A stretch of 64,000 nucleotides of DNA, taken from JACDAN01 sp963834825 (GTDB lineage: Bacteria > Actinomycetota > Thermoleophilia > Gaiellales > Gaiellaceae). The notes below the pieces were generated by a model, which saw nothing but the letters and a program-made list of their open reading frames with translations, did not search any database and was not told where the DNA came from. The stretch is taken from contig CAWICZ010000007.1 in NCBI GenBank assembly GCA_963834825.1, positions 1-64,000 of the forward strand. The letters are read 5' to 3'. Positions 34,770 to 43,877 of the stretch are shown here, in pieces. Position 1 is the first letter of the stretch. Each line of letters begins with the position of its first letter. The position numbers and the translations under genes are program-made.

Positions 34770-35903
34770 GCCAACAGCTCCCGGTTCGCGGCGAGCGCCT
34801 CGAGGACGAGGTCGATGTCCTCGAGCGAGTTGTATGCGTGCGGCGAGATCCGCACGTTGCCGTCGCGCTCCGAGGTGACGATCCCCCAACGGCCGAGCGC
34901 TGCCACAAGCTCGTTCACGTCCGTCGATTTCACGCAGATCAGAGCCCCGTGGCGCTTGCGCTTTTTCGGCGTCACGACGGTCCCGCCGAGCTCGTCCACC
35001 CCCGCGATCAGATGTGCGTTCAGGTTCAGCACATGCTCCCGGGTCTCCTCGATCCCGATCGACTCGATCAGCTCGATGCCCGCGATGCCCGCGTAGATCG
35101 ACGGGATCGGCGGCGTTCCCGCCTGGAAGCGCCGTGCGGTCTGTGCCGGGGAGTAGTCGTGGATGTCCATCGCGAAGATGTCCTCGTCGGCGAACCACCC
35201 CGTCGCCGTCGGCCACGCCCTCTCGAGGATCTCGCGGCGGCAGTAGAAGAAGGCGAGCCCGGCCGAGCCGAGCAGGTACTTGACCGTCCCGGCGGCGAGG
35301 AAGTCGACCCCGAGCTCCTTGACGTCGAGCGGCACCGAGCCGGCCGATTGGTAGGCGTCGAGCAGCACCAACGCGCCCCGCTCGTGCGCCAGCCGAACGA
35401 CCTCCTGGACGTCGATCATCTCGCCCGTCCGATAGGACACGTGCGTGATCGAGACGACGGCTGTGTCGTCGTCGATCGCCCGCTCGAACTGGTCGAGCGG
35501 CACGTGCACGACCCGCGCGCCGCGGGACTCCTGTGCGTGCCAGATCTGGCCGACGGTCGGGAACTCGAGCTCTGTGGTGACGATCTTCGACCGCCGCGCG
35601 TAGCGCAGCCCGCTGGCGAGCGCGCTGACGCCGGCCGACAACGACGTGGTGACGGCGATCTCGTCCGGGTCGGCGTTCACGAGCCCGGCGAACGCCGCCC
35701 GCGCCGCCTCCTCGCGCTCGACCCAGTACTCCCACGGCGCGCCCTGCTCCTCCCAGTCGCGGAGGTATGCGGCGTACGAGTCGCGCACCGCGTCGGACAA
35801 CGCGCCCTGCGAGCAGGAGTTGACGTAGACGAGGCGCTCGAAGATCGGGAACCGATGGCGGATGCGGTCCGGGAGCGGGCCGGCTGCGGTATGGCCTCGT
35901 CAT
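34766..35903 (-). CDS. aminotransferase class V-fold PLP enzyme, N-terminus frameshifted
   Basis: The main frame (to about 35880) encodes LPDRIRHRFPIFERLVYVNS, then CSQGALSDAVRDSY, LVLLDAYQSAGSVPLDV (PLP-binding Asp) and AAGTVKYLLG with the PLP lysine. It ends VRISPHAYNSLEDID. This is the cysteine desulfurase/isopenicillin-N epimerase-like group. No usable start exists in that frame before an upstream stop, but an ATG at 35903 in the neighbouring frame (MTRPYRSRP) would fit if one base near 35880 were wrong. About 370 residues when repaired. The reaction is unknown. Confidence 0.8.
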
Positions 35904-35937
35904 CGCCAGATGATCTCCGAAACGTAGACTCGGACGC

Positions 35938-36390
35938 CTGAGGGAGGCGACGAACTCAACGCGAAGCGCCGTCCGTCTCGAGCCGTGGGGCAAGCGAGAC
36001 CTTCCGCTCCTCGAGCAGCTGCTCGGCGACCCGAAGATGACGGAGCACCTCGGTGGACCGGAGAGCCCGGAAAAGATCGCAGAGCGCCAGGCGCGCTATG
36101 AGCGGGCCGCGGACTCCGACACGACCCGCGTGTTCAAGGTCGTGGACGCAGCGGACCGAGGAGGACGGATCGGCTGGTCCGTCGGCCTTCCTGGGCGCGT
36201 GCTCGCGAGGCCGCGCAGGTCTCGCCGAGCCAGGTCGGGGGAAGCATCGGTCGCACGCCTTCCCCTCGGTCGACAACGCCGTCGAATGCCATCTGCCGAA
36301 GCTCGGTTCAGGCTGCTAGGACTGGAGTTCGAGTACCCGCCGGGCAACGTCATGCGCTGCAACGACTGGCGCTTCGACCTGCACGCTTAG
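35938..36390 (+). pseudogene. decayed GNAT acetyltransferase gene
   Basis: Pieces of one GNAT N-acetyltransferase appear in order but in different frames: RLEPWGKRDLPLLEQLLGDP and EHLGGPESPEKIAERQARYE at the N-terminus, HRSHAFPSVDNA in a second frame, and LEFEYPPGNVMRCNDWRFDL at the C-terminus. The central acetyl-CoA-binding part is missing or scrambled. Several shifts plus a deletion argue for real decay rather than one sequencing error. It is divergent from the aminotransferase gene and ends three bases from the livF-like stop. Confidence 0.7.
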
Positions 36391-36393
36391 GCG

Positions 36394-37101
36394 CTACCGG
36401 CCGAGGTAGGCCTTCTTCAGGTCCTCGTTCGCGAGCAGTCGCTTGGCGGTGTCGGCGAGGACGATCCTGCCGGTCTGGAGCACGTACCCGCGATCGGCGA
36501 TCGAGAGCGAGACGTTCGCGTTCTGCTCGACCACGAGCACCGCCACCCCGGCCTCGTGGACCTGCTGGATGATCTCGAAGTTCCGCTCGACGAGGATCGG
36601 AGCAAGGCCCATCGACGGCTCGTCCATGAGCAGGAGCTTGGGGTCGGACATGAGCGCGCGGCCCATTGCCACCATCTGCTGCTCCCCGCCCGACAGCGTC
36701 CCCGCCAGCTGCTTGCGGCGGTCCTTCAGCACCGGGAAGAGCCCGTAGACCCGTTCGAGCGCGTCGTCGAAGCCGTCCCTTCCGCGCAGGTACGCGCCCA
36801 TCTCCAGGTTCTCGTAAACGGACATCGGCGCGAACAGGCGGCGGTTCTCGGGCACGATCGCGATCCCGCGCGCGATCCGGTAGCTCGTCGTCCGCTTGGT
36901 CACGTCCTCGCCGTCGAGCTCGACGGAGCCGCGCCGCGGCCGGACGATCCCGAGGATCGTCTTCAGCGTCGTCGACTTGCCCGAGGCATTGCCGCCGAGC
37001 AGGCAGACGAGCTCGCCTTTCGCGACCTCGAGCGAGAGCTGCTGGAGGATGTGGATCTCCCCGTAGTAGGTGTCGACGCCCTTCAGCGCGAGGAGCGTCA
37101 T
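36394..37101 (-). CDS. livF: branched-chain amino acid-type ABC importer ATPase LivF
   Basis: A 235-residue ATPase of the LivF group. Walker A is GGNASGKST (a variant of GPNGAGKST), the Q-loop region VPENRRLF, signature LSGGEQQM and Walker B LLLMDEPSMGL, ending VEQNANVSLSIADRGYVLQ. It is last in the operon binding protein-H-M-G-F and overlaps livG by four bases (ATGA on the minus strand). With LivG it drives import of branched-chain amino acids or other small organic acids or amides. Confidence 0.9.
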   Translation of the reverse strand: MTLLALKGVDTYYGEIHILQQLSLEVAKGELVCLLGGNASGKSTTLKTILGIVRPRRGSVELDGEDVTKRTTSYRIARGIAIVPENRRLFAPMSVYENLEMGAYLRGRDGFDDALERVYGLFPVLKDRRKQLAGTLSGGEQQMVAMGRALMSDPKLLLMDEPSMGLAPILVERNFEIIQQVHEAGVAVLVVEQNANVSLSIADRGYVLQTGRIVLADTAKRLLANEDLKKAYLGR

Positions 37102-37886
37102 GCCGCTCCCTGGAGGCCGAGGTAGGCCTCGATCACGAGTGGGTCGGTTGCGACCTGATCGTACGAGCCTTCCGCGATCTTGACTCCATGGTCGAGCGCG
37201 ATCACGCGGTCCGAGATCCCCTCGACGACGTGCATGTCGTGCTCGATCACGAGCACGGTGTAGCCGCCCTCGGTCCGCAACCGGCCGATCAGCTCGGTCA
37301 GCTCCTGCGTCTCGGCGGGGTTCATTCCGGCCGCCGGCTCGTCGAGCAGGAGCAGCTTGGGGTTCGTCGCCATCGCCCGGGCGATCTCGAGCCGCCTGCG
37401 GTTCGCGTAGGAGAGGTTGTAGGCCTGCTGGTCGTGGCGGTACCCGACGAGCCGGTCGCCGAAGAACGCGAGCTTCTCCTCGGCGAGCTGTGAGATCTCG
37501 CGCTCCTCGCGGCGGGCGCGCGGCAGGCGGAAGATCGCCTCGACGACGGTCGACCGCGTGTGCCCGTACGCCGCGGCCATCACGTTCTCCTTCACGCTCA
37601 TGTTCAGGAAGAGCCGCAGCGTCTGGAAGGTGCGCGCGATCCCGAGCTGCGTGATCTTGTGCGGCGGAAGCCCGACGATGTTCCGGCCGTCGAAGATGAT
37701 CTCGCCCGAGTCCGGCCGGTAGATGCCGGTGACGAGGTTGAAGACGGTCGTCTTGCCGGCGCCGTTCGGGCCGATGAGGCTGACGATCTCGCCCTGGTCG
37801 ACATGCAGGTTCAGGTGGTCGGCGACGGTCAGACCGCCGAACGACTTCGTCACGTCTCGCAGCTCGAAGAGCGGCTCCTTGGTCAC
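37098..37886 (-). CDS. livG: branched-chain amino acid-type ABC importer ATPase LivG
   Basis: A 262-residue LivG-type ATPase. Walker A GPNGAGKTT, the LivG-specific insert GLPPHKITQLGIARTFQTLR, signature region LSYANRRRLEIARAMA in place of LSGGQ (normal for LivG), Walker B LLLLDEPAAGMNP and VIEHDMHVVEGISDR. The GTG at 37886 overlaps the livM stop. Upstream in-frame codons are livM shadow and were not used. Confidence 0.9.
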   Translation of the reverse strand: MTKEPLFELRDVTKSFGGLTVADHLNLHVDQGEIVSLIGPNGAGKTTVFNLVTGIYRPDSGEIIFDGRNIVGLPPHKITQLGIARTFQTLRLFLNMSVKENVMAAAYGHTRSTVVEAIFRLPRARREEREISQLAEEKLAFFGDRLVGYRHDQQAYNLSYANRRRLEIARAMATNPKLLLLDEPAAGMNPAETQELTELIGRLRTEGGYTVLVIEHDMHVVEGISDRVIALDHGVKIAEGSYDQVATDPLVIEAYLGLQGAA

Positions 37887-39328
37887 ACGATCTCCACCTT
37901 CGGAGTCCCGAGCAGCCCCTGCGGGCGCACGGTCATGAGGAAGACGAGCAGGGCGCCGAAGAGGATCCACCGCGCGACGGCAGGCTGCTCGACGAAGCTC
38001 GTCTCCCAGACCACGGCCGAGAGGTAGATCGTCGGGATCATCACGACCGTTCGCCACCAGCCGTGGACGCGCGTCAGCGTCAGCACGAGGACGATGAGCG
38101 CGATGTAGGCGGCGTTGGCGAAACGGGCGTGACCCGAGGGAATGATCACCCAGTCGGAGATCACCCCCGCCAGGCGCCCGCCCTCGACCACCGCGCCCGA
38201 AGTCCAGGAGGAGTCGATCGCCCCGGCAACGGCATGGGCGACGAAGCCCAGCGCGATCACGCCCGCGAACACGACGCTGAGCCGCCACCACGGGCGCACC
38301 CCGAGGACGAGGAGCAGCACGATCACCGCGTAGAAGAGGATCCGCGCGTTGTCCTGCGGGTTCTCGGGCGCGAGGAACTGAAAGGAGACGTTGATCACGA
38401 TCGCGCCGATCACGACCCCGGTCAGCGAGCCGATCCCGCCGAGGATCACGACGGCGTAGATCGTGATCAGGATCGGCAGGCCGAAGTTCCCCGAGGTCAC
38501 CGCCGTCAGTACCGCCGCGAAGATGCAGCCGGCGAGCCCGGCGATGCCGGCGCCGAATGCGAACGCCATCAGCTTCAACCGGTTGACCGGGATGCTCATC
38601 GCCTCGGCGGCCAGCGGGTCTTCGCGCAGCGCCCGCCAGGCGCGCCCGGTGCGGGACTCGCTGAGGAAATGGAGCCCAATGAGGATGAGGAGGACGACGC
38701 CGAGGATGAAGTAGTACTGCTGCGTCCTCGAGACGAGCTCATAGCCGAAGATGTCGTTCGGGTCGATGTCGGCGATCCCGTTCGGTCCTCCCGTCAGGCC
38801 CTTGCCGGCCACCGTCGGGTTGGCCGCGTTCACGAACACGACGAAGGCCTGGCCGAAGAAGAGGGTCACGATCGCCAGGTAGTCGCCGAGCAGTCGGCGA
38901 GAGGGCACCCCGAGGACGAGGCCGAGCAGCGCCGTCGAGACGACCACGAGCGGGATCGAGATCCAGGACGGCCAGTGGATGCCGTACTGCTCGGAGGAGA
39001 GCAGTGCGTAGAAGTAGGCGCCGAAGCCGAAGAGTGCGACATAGCCGAGGTCGAGCAGGCCGGCGTACCCGACGACGACGTTCAGGCCGAGGCCGAGGAG
39101 GATGTAGATCAGCGTGAAGATCCCGTAGACGAAGAGGTCGCCGCGATCCATCCAGAGCGGCAACGTCGCGGCGAGGGCCGCGAAGATCGCGAGCCGCGCC
39201 CACGGCGGCAGGAGGGCGTCGATCCACCGGCCGATCGCGGCGAAGCCACCGCGCCGCTCTTTTCGGGTCTCGACGCTCGCGACCCAATCGTCGACGCCGA
39301 CGCGCGGTTTGTCCCCGCCGGCTTCCAT
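37883..39328 (-). CDS. livM: branched-chain amino acid-type ABC importer permease LivM
   Basis: A 481-residue permease, longer than typical LivM (about 300-420). An N-terminal cytoplasmic lead is followed by LGLGLNVVVGYAGLLDLGYV and the ATPase-contacting loop in RTGRAWRALREDPLAAEAM. A C-terminal extension adds several helices (about residues 330-480), ending RPQGLLGTPKVEIV. The ATG at 39328 overlaps the livH stop (TGATG). Extended LivM proteins are common in high-GC actinobacteria. Confidence 0.88.
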   Translation of the reverse strand: MEAGGDKPRVGVDDWVASVETRKERRGGFAAIGRWIDALLPPWARLAIFAALAATLPLWMDRGDLFVYGIFTLIYILLGLGLNVVVGYAGLLDLGYVALFGFGAYFYALLSSEQYGIHWPSWISIPLVVVSTALLGLVLGVPSRRLLGDYLAIVTLFFGQAFVVFVNAANPTVAGKGLTGGPNGIADIDPNDIFGYELVSRTQQYYFILGVVLLILIGLHFLSESRTGRAWRALREDPLAAEAMSIPVNRLKLMAFAFGAGIAGLAGCIFAAVLTAVTSGNFGLPILITIYAVVILGGIGSLTGVVIGAIVINVSFQFLAPENPQDNARILFYAVIVLLLVLGVRPWWRLSVVFAGVIALGFVAHAVAGAIDSSWTSGAVVEGGRLAGVISDWVIIPSGHARFANAAYIALIVLVLTLTRVHGWWRTVVMIPTIYLSAVVWETSFVEQPAVARWILFGALLVFLMTVRPQGLLGTPKVEIV

Positions 39329-40302
39329 CACACCTTCTGGATCGCCCGCGTGCCGAGGAGGCCGCTGGGGCGGATGAGGAGGACGAGGATGAGGATCCCG
39401 AACACGGTCAGGTCGGACCAGCGGCCGCCGAGGTAGCCGCCGGCGAAGGACTCGACGAGCCCGACGAGGAGACCGCCGAGCATCGCGCCGGGGATGCTGC
39501 CGATGCCGCCGACGACGGCAGCGGTGAACCCCTTGAGCCCGGCGAGGAAGCCCATGAAGTGGAAGACCTGGCTGAAGAGCAGGCCGAACATGACACCCGC
39601 GGCGCCCGCCAGCACCGAGCCGATGAAGAAGGTCGACGCGATCACGCGGTCGGTGTCGATGCCCATCATCGCGGCGGCCTCGCGGTCATACGAGGTCGCA
39701 CGCATCGCCTTCCCGATCCGGGTCTTGGCGACGAGCAGCGTCAACGCGACCATCAACCCGACCGTGGTCGCCAGCACGATTACCTGGATCAATTGGACGT
39801 TCACGCCGTTCACGACGAAGACGGGGTCCGTGAGCGGCCCCGGCTCGAAGAACTCCGGATTCGCAGAGCCGAGCACGAAGGAGTCGTAGCTGCGGAACTG
39901 GGCGCCGAAGAGGAGCAGCGCGCTGTTCTGGAGGAAGAACGAGACGCCGAGCGCGCTGATCAGCGGCGCGATCCGAGGAGCCTCGCGTAACGGCCGGTAC
40001 GCGAACCGCTCGATGACGACGCCGAGCAGGCCGGACGCGAGCATCGCGCCGAGGAACATGAGCACGATCAGCGGCCCGAGCGCGACGTTCGGCGACAGTG
40101 GGCCGCCGAGCAGGGTCAGGACGCCGTAGCCGACGAACGCGCCGATCATGTAGACGTCGCCGTGGGCGAAGTTCAGCAGCTTGAGGATCCCGTAGACCAT
40201 CGAGTAGCCGATCGCGATCAACCCGTACAGGCTCCCGAGCGTGATCCCGCTGACGAGCAACTGGGTGAACAGCTCGGAGTTGAACGCGAGGGGGAGGTCC
40301 AC
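39328..40302 (-). CDS. livH: branched-chain amino acid-type ABC importer permease LivH
   Basis: A 324-residue permease with about eight helices: LYGLIAIGYSMVYGILKLLN, then FAHGDVYMIGAFVGY (the LivH hallmark), KAMRATSYDREAAAMMGID as the coupling loop and VVGGIGSIPGAMLGGLLVGL near the end. The GTG start is not preceded by an obvious ribosome-binding site; a strong hairpin lies just upstream. It pairs with LivM. Confidence 0.9.
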   Translation of the reverse strand: MDLPLAFNSELFTQLLVSGITLGSLYGLIAIGYSMVYGILKLLNFAHGDVYMIGAFVGYGVLTLLGGPLSPNVALGPLIVLMFLGAMLASGLLGVVIERFAYRPLREAPRIAPLISALGVSFFLQNSALLLFGAQFRSYDSFVLGSANPEFFEPGPLTDPVFVVNGVNVQLIQVIVLATTVGLMVALTLLVAKTRIGKAMRATSYDREAAAMMGIDTDRVIASTFFIGSVLAGAAGVMFGLLFSQVFHFMGFLAGLKGFTAAVVGGIGSIPGAMLGGLLVGLVESFAGGYLGGRWSDLTVFGILILVLLIRPSGLLGTRAIQKV

Positions 40303-40324
40303 GGGAGGGGAAGACTCTCAAACC

Positions 40325-40359
40325 GACGTGCGGCCCATCGACTCGATGGGCCGCACGTC
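40325..40359 (-). terminator. hairpin between the binding protein gene and livH
   Basis: GACGTGCGGCCCAT pairs perfectly with ATGGGCCGCACGTC around a 7-base loop (CGACTCG) that can itself pair further. It lies 20 bases after the binding-protein stop and 23 bases before the livH start. In such operons a hairpin here lowers expression of the permease/ATPase genes relative to the abundant binding protein or protects its mRNA 3' end. Confidence 0.65.
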
Positions 40360-40379
40360 TAGGTCATCGTTCGAACCGC

Positions 40380-41591
40380 TTAGGAAACGCGGACGTACCC
40401 GCCGCGGTTGTTGATCCGGTAGATGCCGAAGTTGGCCGGAGTCTCCATGTCGCCCGGGCCGAGCACACCCCGGCGGCGCTGGACGAACCTGATCGCGAAC
40501 CCGAGCTGCGACTGTGCCTTCGGGATCCGCGTCTGGTTGACGAAGCGCCGCACCTCTGCGCGCGTGGCCTGGCCGTTGGCGCAGGCCTTGTCGATCGCCT
40601 TGCCGACCACATCGGCCGCGGCGTAGCTCGGGAGCCCGAAGAGCTCGCTCTTGCCGCGCCCTGGGCCACGCCGGTACGCGGCGATGACCGGGCTGGTCAG
40701 GTTGATCGGGAAGAACGACACGTACGAGCCCGGGATCCGGAAGTTGTCCGGGTCGAAGAGCCCGTCCGAGCCGAACAGCACGGCCTGCTTGCCCTGCGAG
40801 CGAAGCGCCTGGCCGAAGAGCTGTGCCTTCGGAGCCAGCTGCCACGGGATGTAGACCGACTGCGTGTTGGCCGGGATCCGTGCGGCAAGCGACGAGAAGT
40901 CCGTCGTGTCCGCCTCGTTCACTGACTCACGCTGCACGGTCACTCCACGCGACCGGAGAACGTTCTGAACCGTGTCGGACAGACCCGTGCTGTACGAGTT
41001 CTGCGCGTCCACGACGGCGACCCGCGAGTGCCGCAGGGTGCCGCGGATGTAGTTCGCCACCCTCGGGCCCTGCTGGTCGTCGTTCGGGACGACGCGGAAG
41101 AAGTACCCGCGCCGGGTGCCGTCGGTCGTCAGGCTCGTGCGGGTCGCGGAGCCCGAGACGAACGCGAGCCCACCGCGGCGCAGCGGTGCCGTCGAGACCT
41201 GAACCTCCTGGCTTCCCGCCGGACCGACCATGCCGAGTACCTGCGAGTTGGAGGCCAGCCGCTCGGCGACCTGAATCGCCTGCGCGGTATCGGGCAGCTG
41301 AGTGTCACCGAGGACGACGCGGAACTTCGTCCTGCGGTGAGTCGCGTTGTAGCGCGTCACCCAGTAGCGGGCCCATCTTCCCTGCTGAGAGCCGATCGAG
41401 GCCGCAGCACCGGTGATCGGCGCGGCAACCCCGAGGGACCGCGTCCGCCCGCAGGTGATCAGCGCCGTGTCACTCGCCGTCGGGGCTTTTGCCGCAGCCG
41501 GCGTCGAGCTCCCCGCGGTGCCCGTGGCGGCGACGGCGAGTGCCGCCAATGCCGCGAGCGCCGAGAGGATCGGCAGTAAAACCTTCCTCAT
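40380..41591 (-). CDS. Liv-type periplasmic binding protein
   Basis: A 403-residue type I binding protein. The ATG at 41591 directly follows GGAGGAAGG. A signal peptide with a long Ala-rich core (MRKVLLPILSALAALAALAV) ends near AGSSTPAAA; no lipobox cysteine is seen. The body opens LGVAAPITGAAASIGSQQG and has LGMVGPAGSQEVQVSTAPLR, SRVAVVDAQNSYSTGLSD and PSYAAADVVGKAID, matching the Peripla_BP_6 family. First gene of the operon; ligand unknown. Confidence 0.9.
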   Translation of the reverse strand: MRKVLLPILSALAALAALAVAATGTAGSSTPAAAKAPTASDTALITCGRTRSLGVAAPITGAAASIGSQQGRWARYWVTRYNATHRRTKFRVVLGDTQLPDTAQAIQVAERLASNSQVLGMVGPAGSQEVQVSTAPLRRGGLAFVSGSATRTSLTTDGTRRGYFFRVVPNDDQQGPRVANYIRGTLRHSRVAVVDAQNSYSTGLSDTVQNVLRSRGVTVQRESVNEADTTDFSSLAARIPANTQSVYIPWQLAPKAQLFGQALRSQGKQAVLFGSDGLFDPDNFRIPGSYVSFFPINLTSPVIAAYRRGPGRGKSELFGLPSYAAADVVGKAIDKACANGQATRAEVRRFVNQTRIPKAQSQLGFAIRFVQRRRGVLGPGDMETPANFGIYRINNRGGYVRVS

Positions 41592-41623
41592 CCTTCCTCC
41601 TTCTTTCTTACGGAAACTGAGCA

Positions 41624-42271
41624 TTATGACGACTCGTCGTACGCCCTCGAGGCTGGATCGCCCGAGGGATGAAACACCCCAAGTACTTTCATAGACCCCT
41701 TTCCGGTGTTCTCCAAGCAGTGCTCGGCGAGCGGCGGGAGGTGCATGGCAGACCCCGGGCCAATCGGCGTTTCACGCCCGTCGAGGTGCAGTTTTCCTTC
41801 TCCATCGATTACATAGACGATCTCGTCGTAAGAATGGCTGTGCATGGGCGCGCGTCCCGGCGGGATCAGACCGACGAACTGCGTGACGTCGAAGCACCCG
41901 ACATCCTGGTTGACGAGGTACCGAAACTCGCGATCCACGCCGGCCTTGAGGGGTGGCCGGTCGGCGTACCGCACCGTCCGGAGCTCGGGATCGACCGTCC
42001 GGCGGTCCTCCTGCGGAGCCTCGACGGCGACGATCACGAGGTCGGCGGGGCCGGGGCTCTCGACTTCGTAGGTCTCGCCGTCGACCAAATAGACGCCCAT
42101 CCCCGGCTCGAGCTCGTGCTTCGTGTCGCCCACGTGCAGCGTGCCCACGCCCGAGGCGACGTAGAGGAGCTCCTGCCGCCCGGTCAGGCTCCGCGGTTTC
42201 GAACGACCGGGCGCGAACCGGACCACGGATTGCGCGAGGTGCTCGGACCCGTCGCTCGAGTCGATCGTCAC
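41624..42271 (-). CDS. two-domain cupin (bicupin) protein
   Basis: A 215-residue protein with two cupin barrels. The first (about residues 18-85) has GRQELLYVASGVGTLHVGD and GMGVYLVDGETYEVE and lacks metal histidines; the second (about 120-195) has APMHSHSYDEIVYVI and LAEHCLEN, providing the His, His, Glu and His ligands. One active and one inert cupin recalls ureidoglycine aminohydrolase-like bicupins, but this protein is shorter. The GTG at 42271 is the most plausible start. It follows the peroxiredoxin gene by two bases. Confidence 0.7.
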   Translation of the reverse strand: MTIDSSDGSEHLAQSVVRFAPGRSKPRSLTGRQELLYVASGVGTLHVGDTKHELEPGMGVYLVDGETYEVESPGPADLVIVAVEAPQEDRRTVDPELRTVRYADRPPLKAGVDREFRYLVNQDVGCFDVTQFVGLIPPGRAPMHSHSYDEIVYVIDGEGKLHLDGRETPIGPGSAMHLPPLAEHCLENTGKGSMKVLGVFHPSGDPASRAYDESS

Positions 42272-42273
42272 CT

Positions 42274-42703
42274 CTACGGTCGCCGTGTCGATCGCTCGAC
42301 CACCTCCTCGACATGCGCCGGGATGTCGTCCTCCACGCGCCAGATCTCCTCGACGACCCCGTTCTCGTCCACGAGCAGCGGTGACGCGGGCCGCCATCTC
42401 CCCGTAGTCGCCGTAGCGCTTCATCAGCCCGAGCCGGGTCGTCAGCTCGCCGCTCGAGTCGGAGACGAGCGGGAACCGCAGGTCGCACTCCTCCGCGAAC
42501 GACGCGTTCGCGTCCGCCGGGTCGACGCTGACCCCGACCAGGCGCACGCCCGCCTCACCCAGGTCCTCGTAGCGGCGGTTGAACTCCTGGGCTTCGACCG
42601 TGCAGCCCGGCGTTCCGGCTCGCGGGTAGAAGTAGACGACGATGGGCCCGTCCCCATCGGAGAGGCCGAGCTCATCGACGGGGAAGCGGTCGCCGATCTG
42701 CAC
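42274..42703 (-). CDS. Bcp-type peroxiredoxin, frameshifted
   Basis: A thiol peroxidase of the Bcp/PrxQ type. YPRAGTPGCTVEAQEFNRRY gives the peroxidatic Cys34 and has no resolving Cys five residues later, so a 1-Cys mechanism is likely. Near 42380, after MAARVT, the frame changes; LLVDENGVVEEIWRVEDDIP continues in another frame and ends at a TAG at 42274-42276. One extra base explains it; the repaired length is about 142 residues. As written, the frame would run into the cupin gene. Confidence 0.8.
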
Positions 42704-42744
42704 GGTGCGATTCTCGCACTAACGGCTGTGCGAGGATCGTCTCG

Positions 42745-43773
42745 ATGCCGCCGTTTCGGATCGGGGTCATGCAGCTGACGATGGAGCCGCTCGAGGAGAT
42801 GCTCGCGTCGGCCCGCGTGATGGACGAGGCGGGCATGGACACGGTCTGGCTGGCCGAGGCGTACCCCTGGTGGCGGAAACACGGGATGGAGGCCCGCTCC
42901 TCGACGGTCGTCTCCGCGTTGATGGCACGGGAGACCGAGCGGCTGACGATCGGCTGGGGAATCATCTCGCCCTTCACGCGCCATCCCGTGCAGGCGGCGA
43001 TGGACGCCCGGGTCGTCCAGGAGGCTGCCGGGCCGGACCGCTTTCTGCTCGGGTTCGGCACCTCGAAGATCTTCCTCAACAACACGAAGCAGCAGACGAA
43101 CCGGACGCTCGGGCCGATGCGCGACGCGGTCACGATCGTCCGGGGTGTGCTCTCCGGCGAGGCGTTTCGGTACGACGGCGACACCTGGAGCGCCGACGTC
43201 CCCGCGCTTCAGGCCGAGGCCGAGACGCCGAGGGCCGTGCCGCCCGTCTACGTCGCGGCGACGGCGCCGAAGATGCAGGCGCTTGCAGGGGAGATCGCCG
43301 ACGGGTGCCTGACCCCGTCGATCACGACGCCCGCGTTCGTCCGCTACACGCGTGAGAACGTCGGGCGGGACATCGACATCGGGTGCACGATCGTCGCCTC
43401 GATCGCAGAGGACCGTGGTGAGGGGCGCGACGGTGCGCGCGAGATCGCCGGCATGTACCTCGCCAACAAGGTGCAGAACATCCAGGGCGCGGCCGACACC
43501 CTGCTCGACCTTGCCGGCATCGACCAGGAGGAGATCCGCCCTGTCGCCGAGGCGATGGAGCGGGGCGGGCGTCTGGCCGCCAAGGAGCAGGTGACCGACG
43601 AGCTGCTGGACAAGTGCAAGCCGATCGCAGGCACGTCTGCCGACTGCATCGAGGCGATCGAGGAGTATCGAGACGCCGGCTGCACCCATGTGATGCTCGA
43701 GCTCTGGGGCGACAGCCGTCACGAGCAGATCCGGCTCTTCGGCGAGAAGGTGCTGCCGGAGTTCCGCGGCTGA
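42745..43773 (+). CDS. LLM-class (luciferase-like) oxidoreductase, probably F420- or FMN-dependent
   Basis: A 342-residue TIM-barrel protein of the bacterial luciferase superfamily. FRIGVMQLTMEPLEEMLASA opens the barrel, DTVWLAEAYPWW holds the active-site region, and RLTIGWGIISPFTRHPVQAA and PVYVAATAPKMQALAGE are cofactor-binding segments. Members use reduced F420 or FMN to oxidise or reduce small substrates. It starts the long catabolic supraoperon; its stop overlaps the next ATG (TGATG). Confidence 0.85.
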   Translation: MPPFRIGVMQLTMEPLEEMLASARVMDEAGMDTVWLAEAYPWWRKHGMEARSSTVVSALMARETERLTIGWGIISPFTRHPVQAAMDARVVQEAAGPDRFLLGFGTSKIFLNNTKQQTNRTLGPMRDAVTIVRGVLSGEAFRYDGDTWSADVPALQAEAETPRAVPPVYVAATAPKMQALAGEIADGCLTPSITTPAFVRYTRENVGRDIDIGCTIVASIAEDRGEGRDGAREIAGMYLANKVQNIQGAADTLLDLAGIDQEEIRPVAEAMERGGRLAAKEQVTDELLDKCKPIAGTSADCIEAIEEYRDAGCTHVMLELWGDSRHEQIRLFGEKVLPEFRG

Positions 43774-43877
43774 TGGCGACGATCACCGTCATGGCCGACG
43801 CCGCTCCTCCGATCGAAGCGGGCGAGCTGACCGTCGCCTGCACCGTCTCGGTCACGTTTCAGGTCGAGCCCGCGTGA
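43773..43877 (+). CDS. 34-residue ORF coupled to both neighbours
   Basis: A frame of 34 codons starting MATITVMADAAPPIEAGELT and ending in SVTFQVEPA. Its ATG overlaps the upstream stop (TGATG) and its stop overlaps the downstream GTG (GTGA), exactly like the surrounding real genes. The sequence alternates hydrophobic and polar residues like beta-strands; it has no signal peptide or membrane helix. No family is recognised. It could be a small subunit or a ribosome relay between its neighbours. Confidence 0.5.
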   Translation: MATITVMADAAPPIEAGELTVACTVSVTFQVEPA

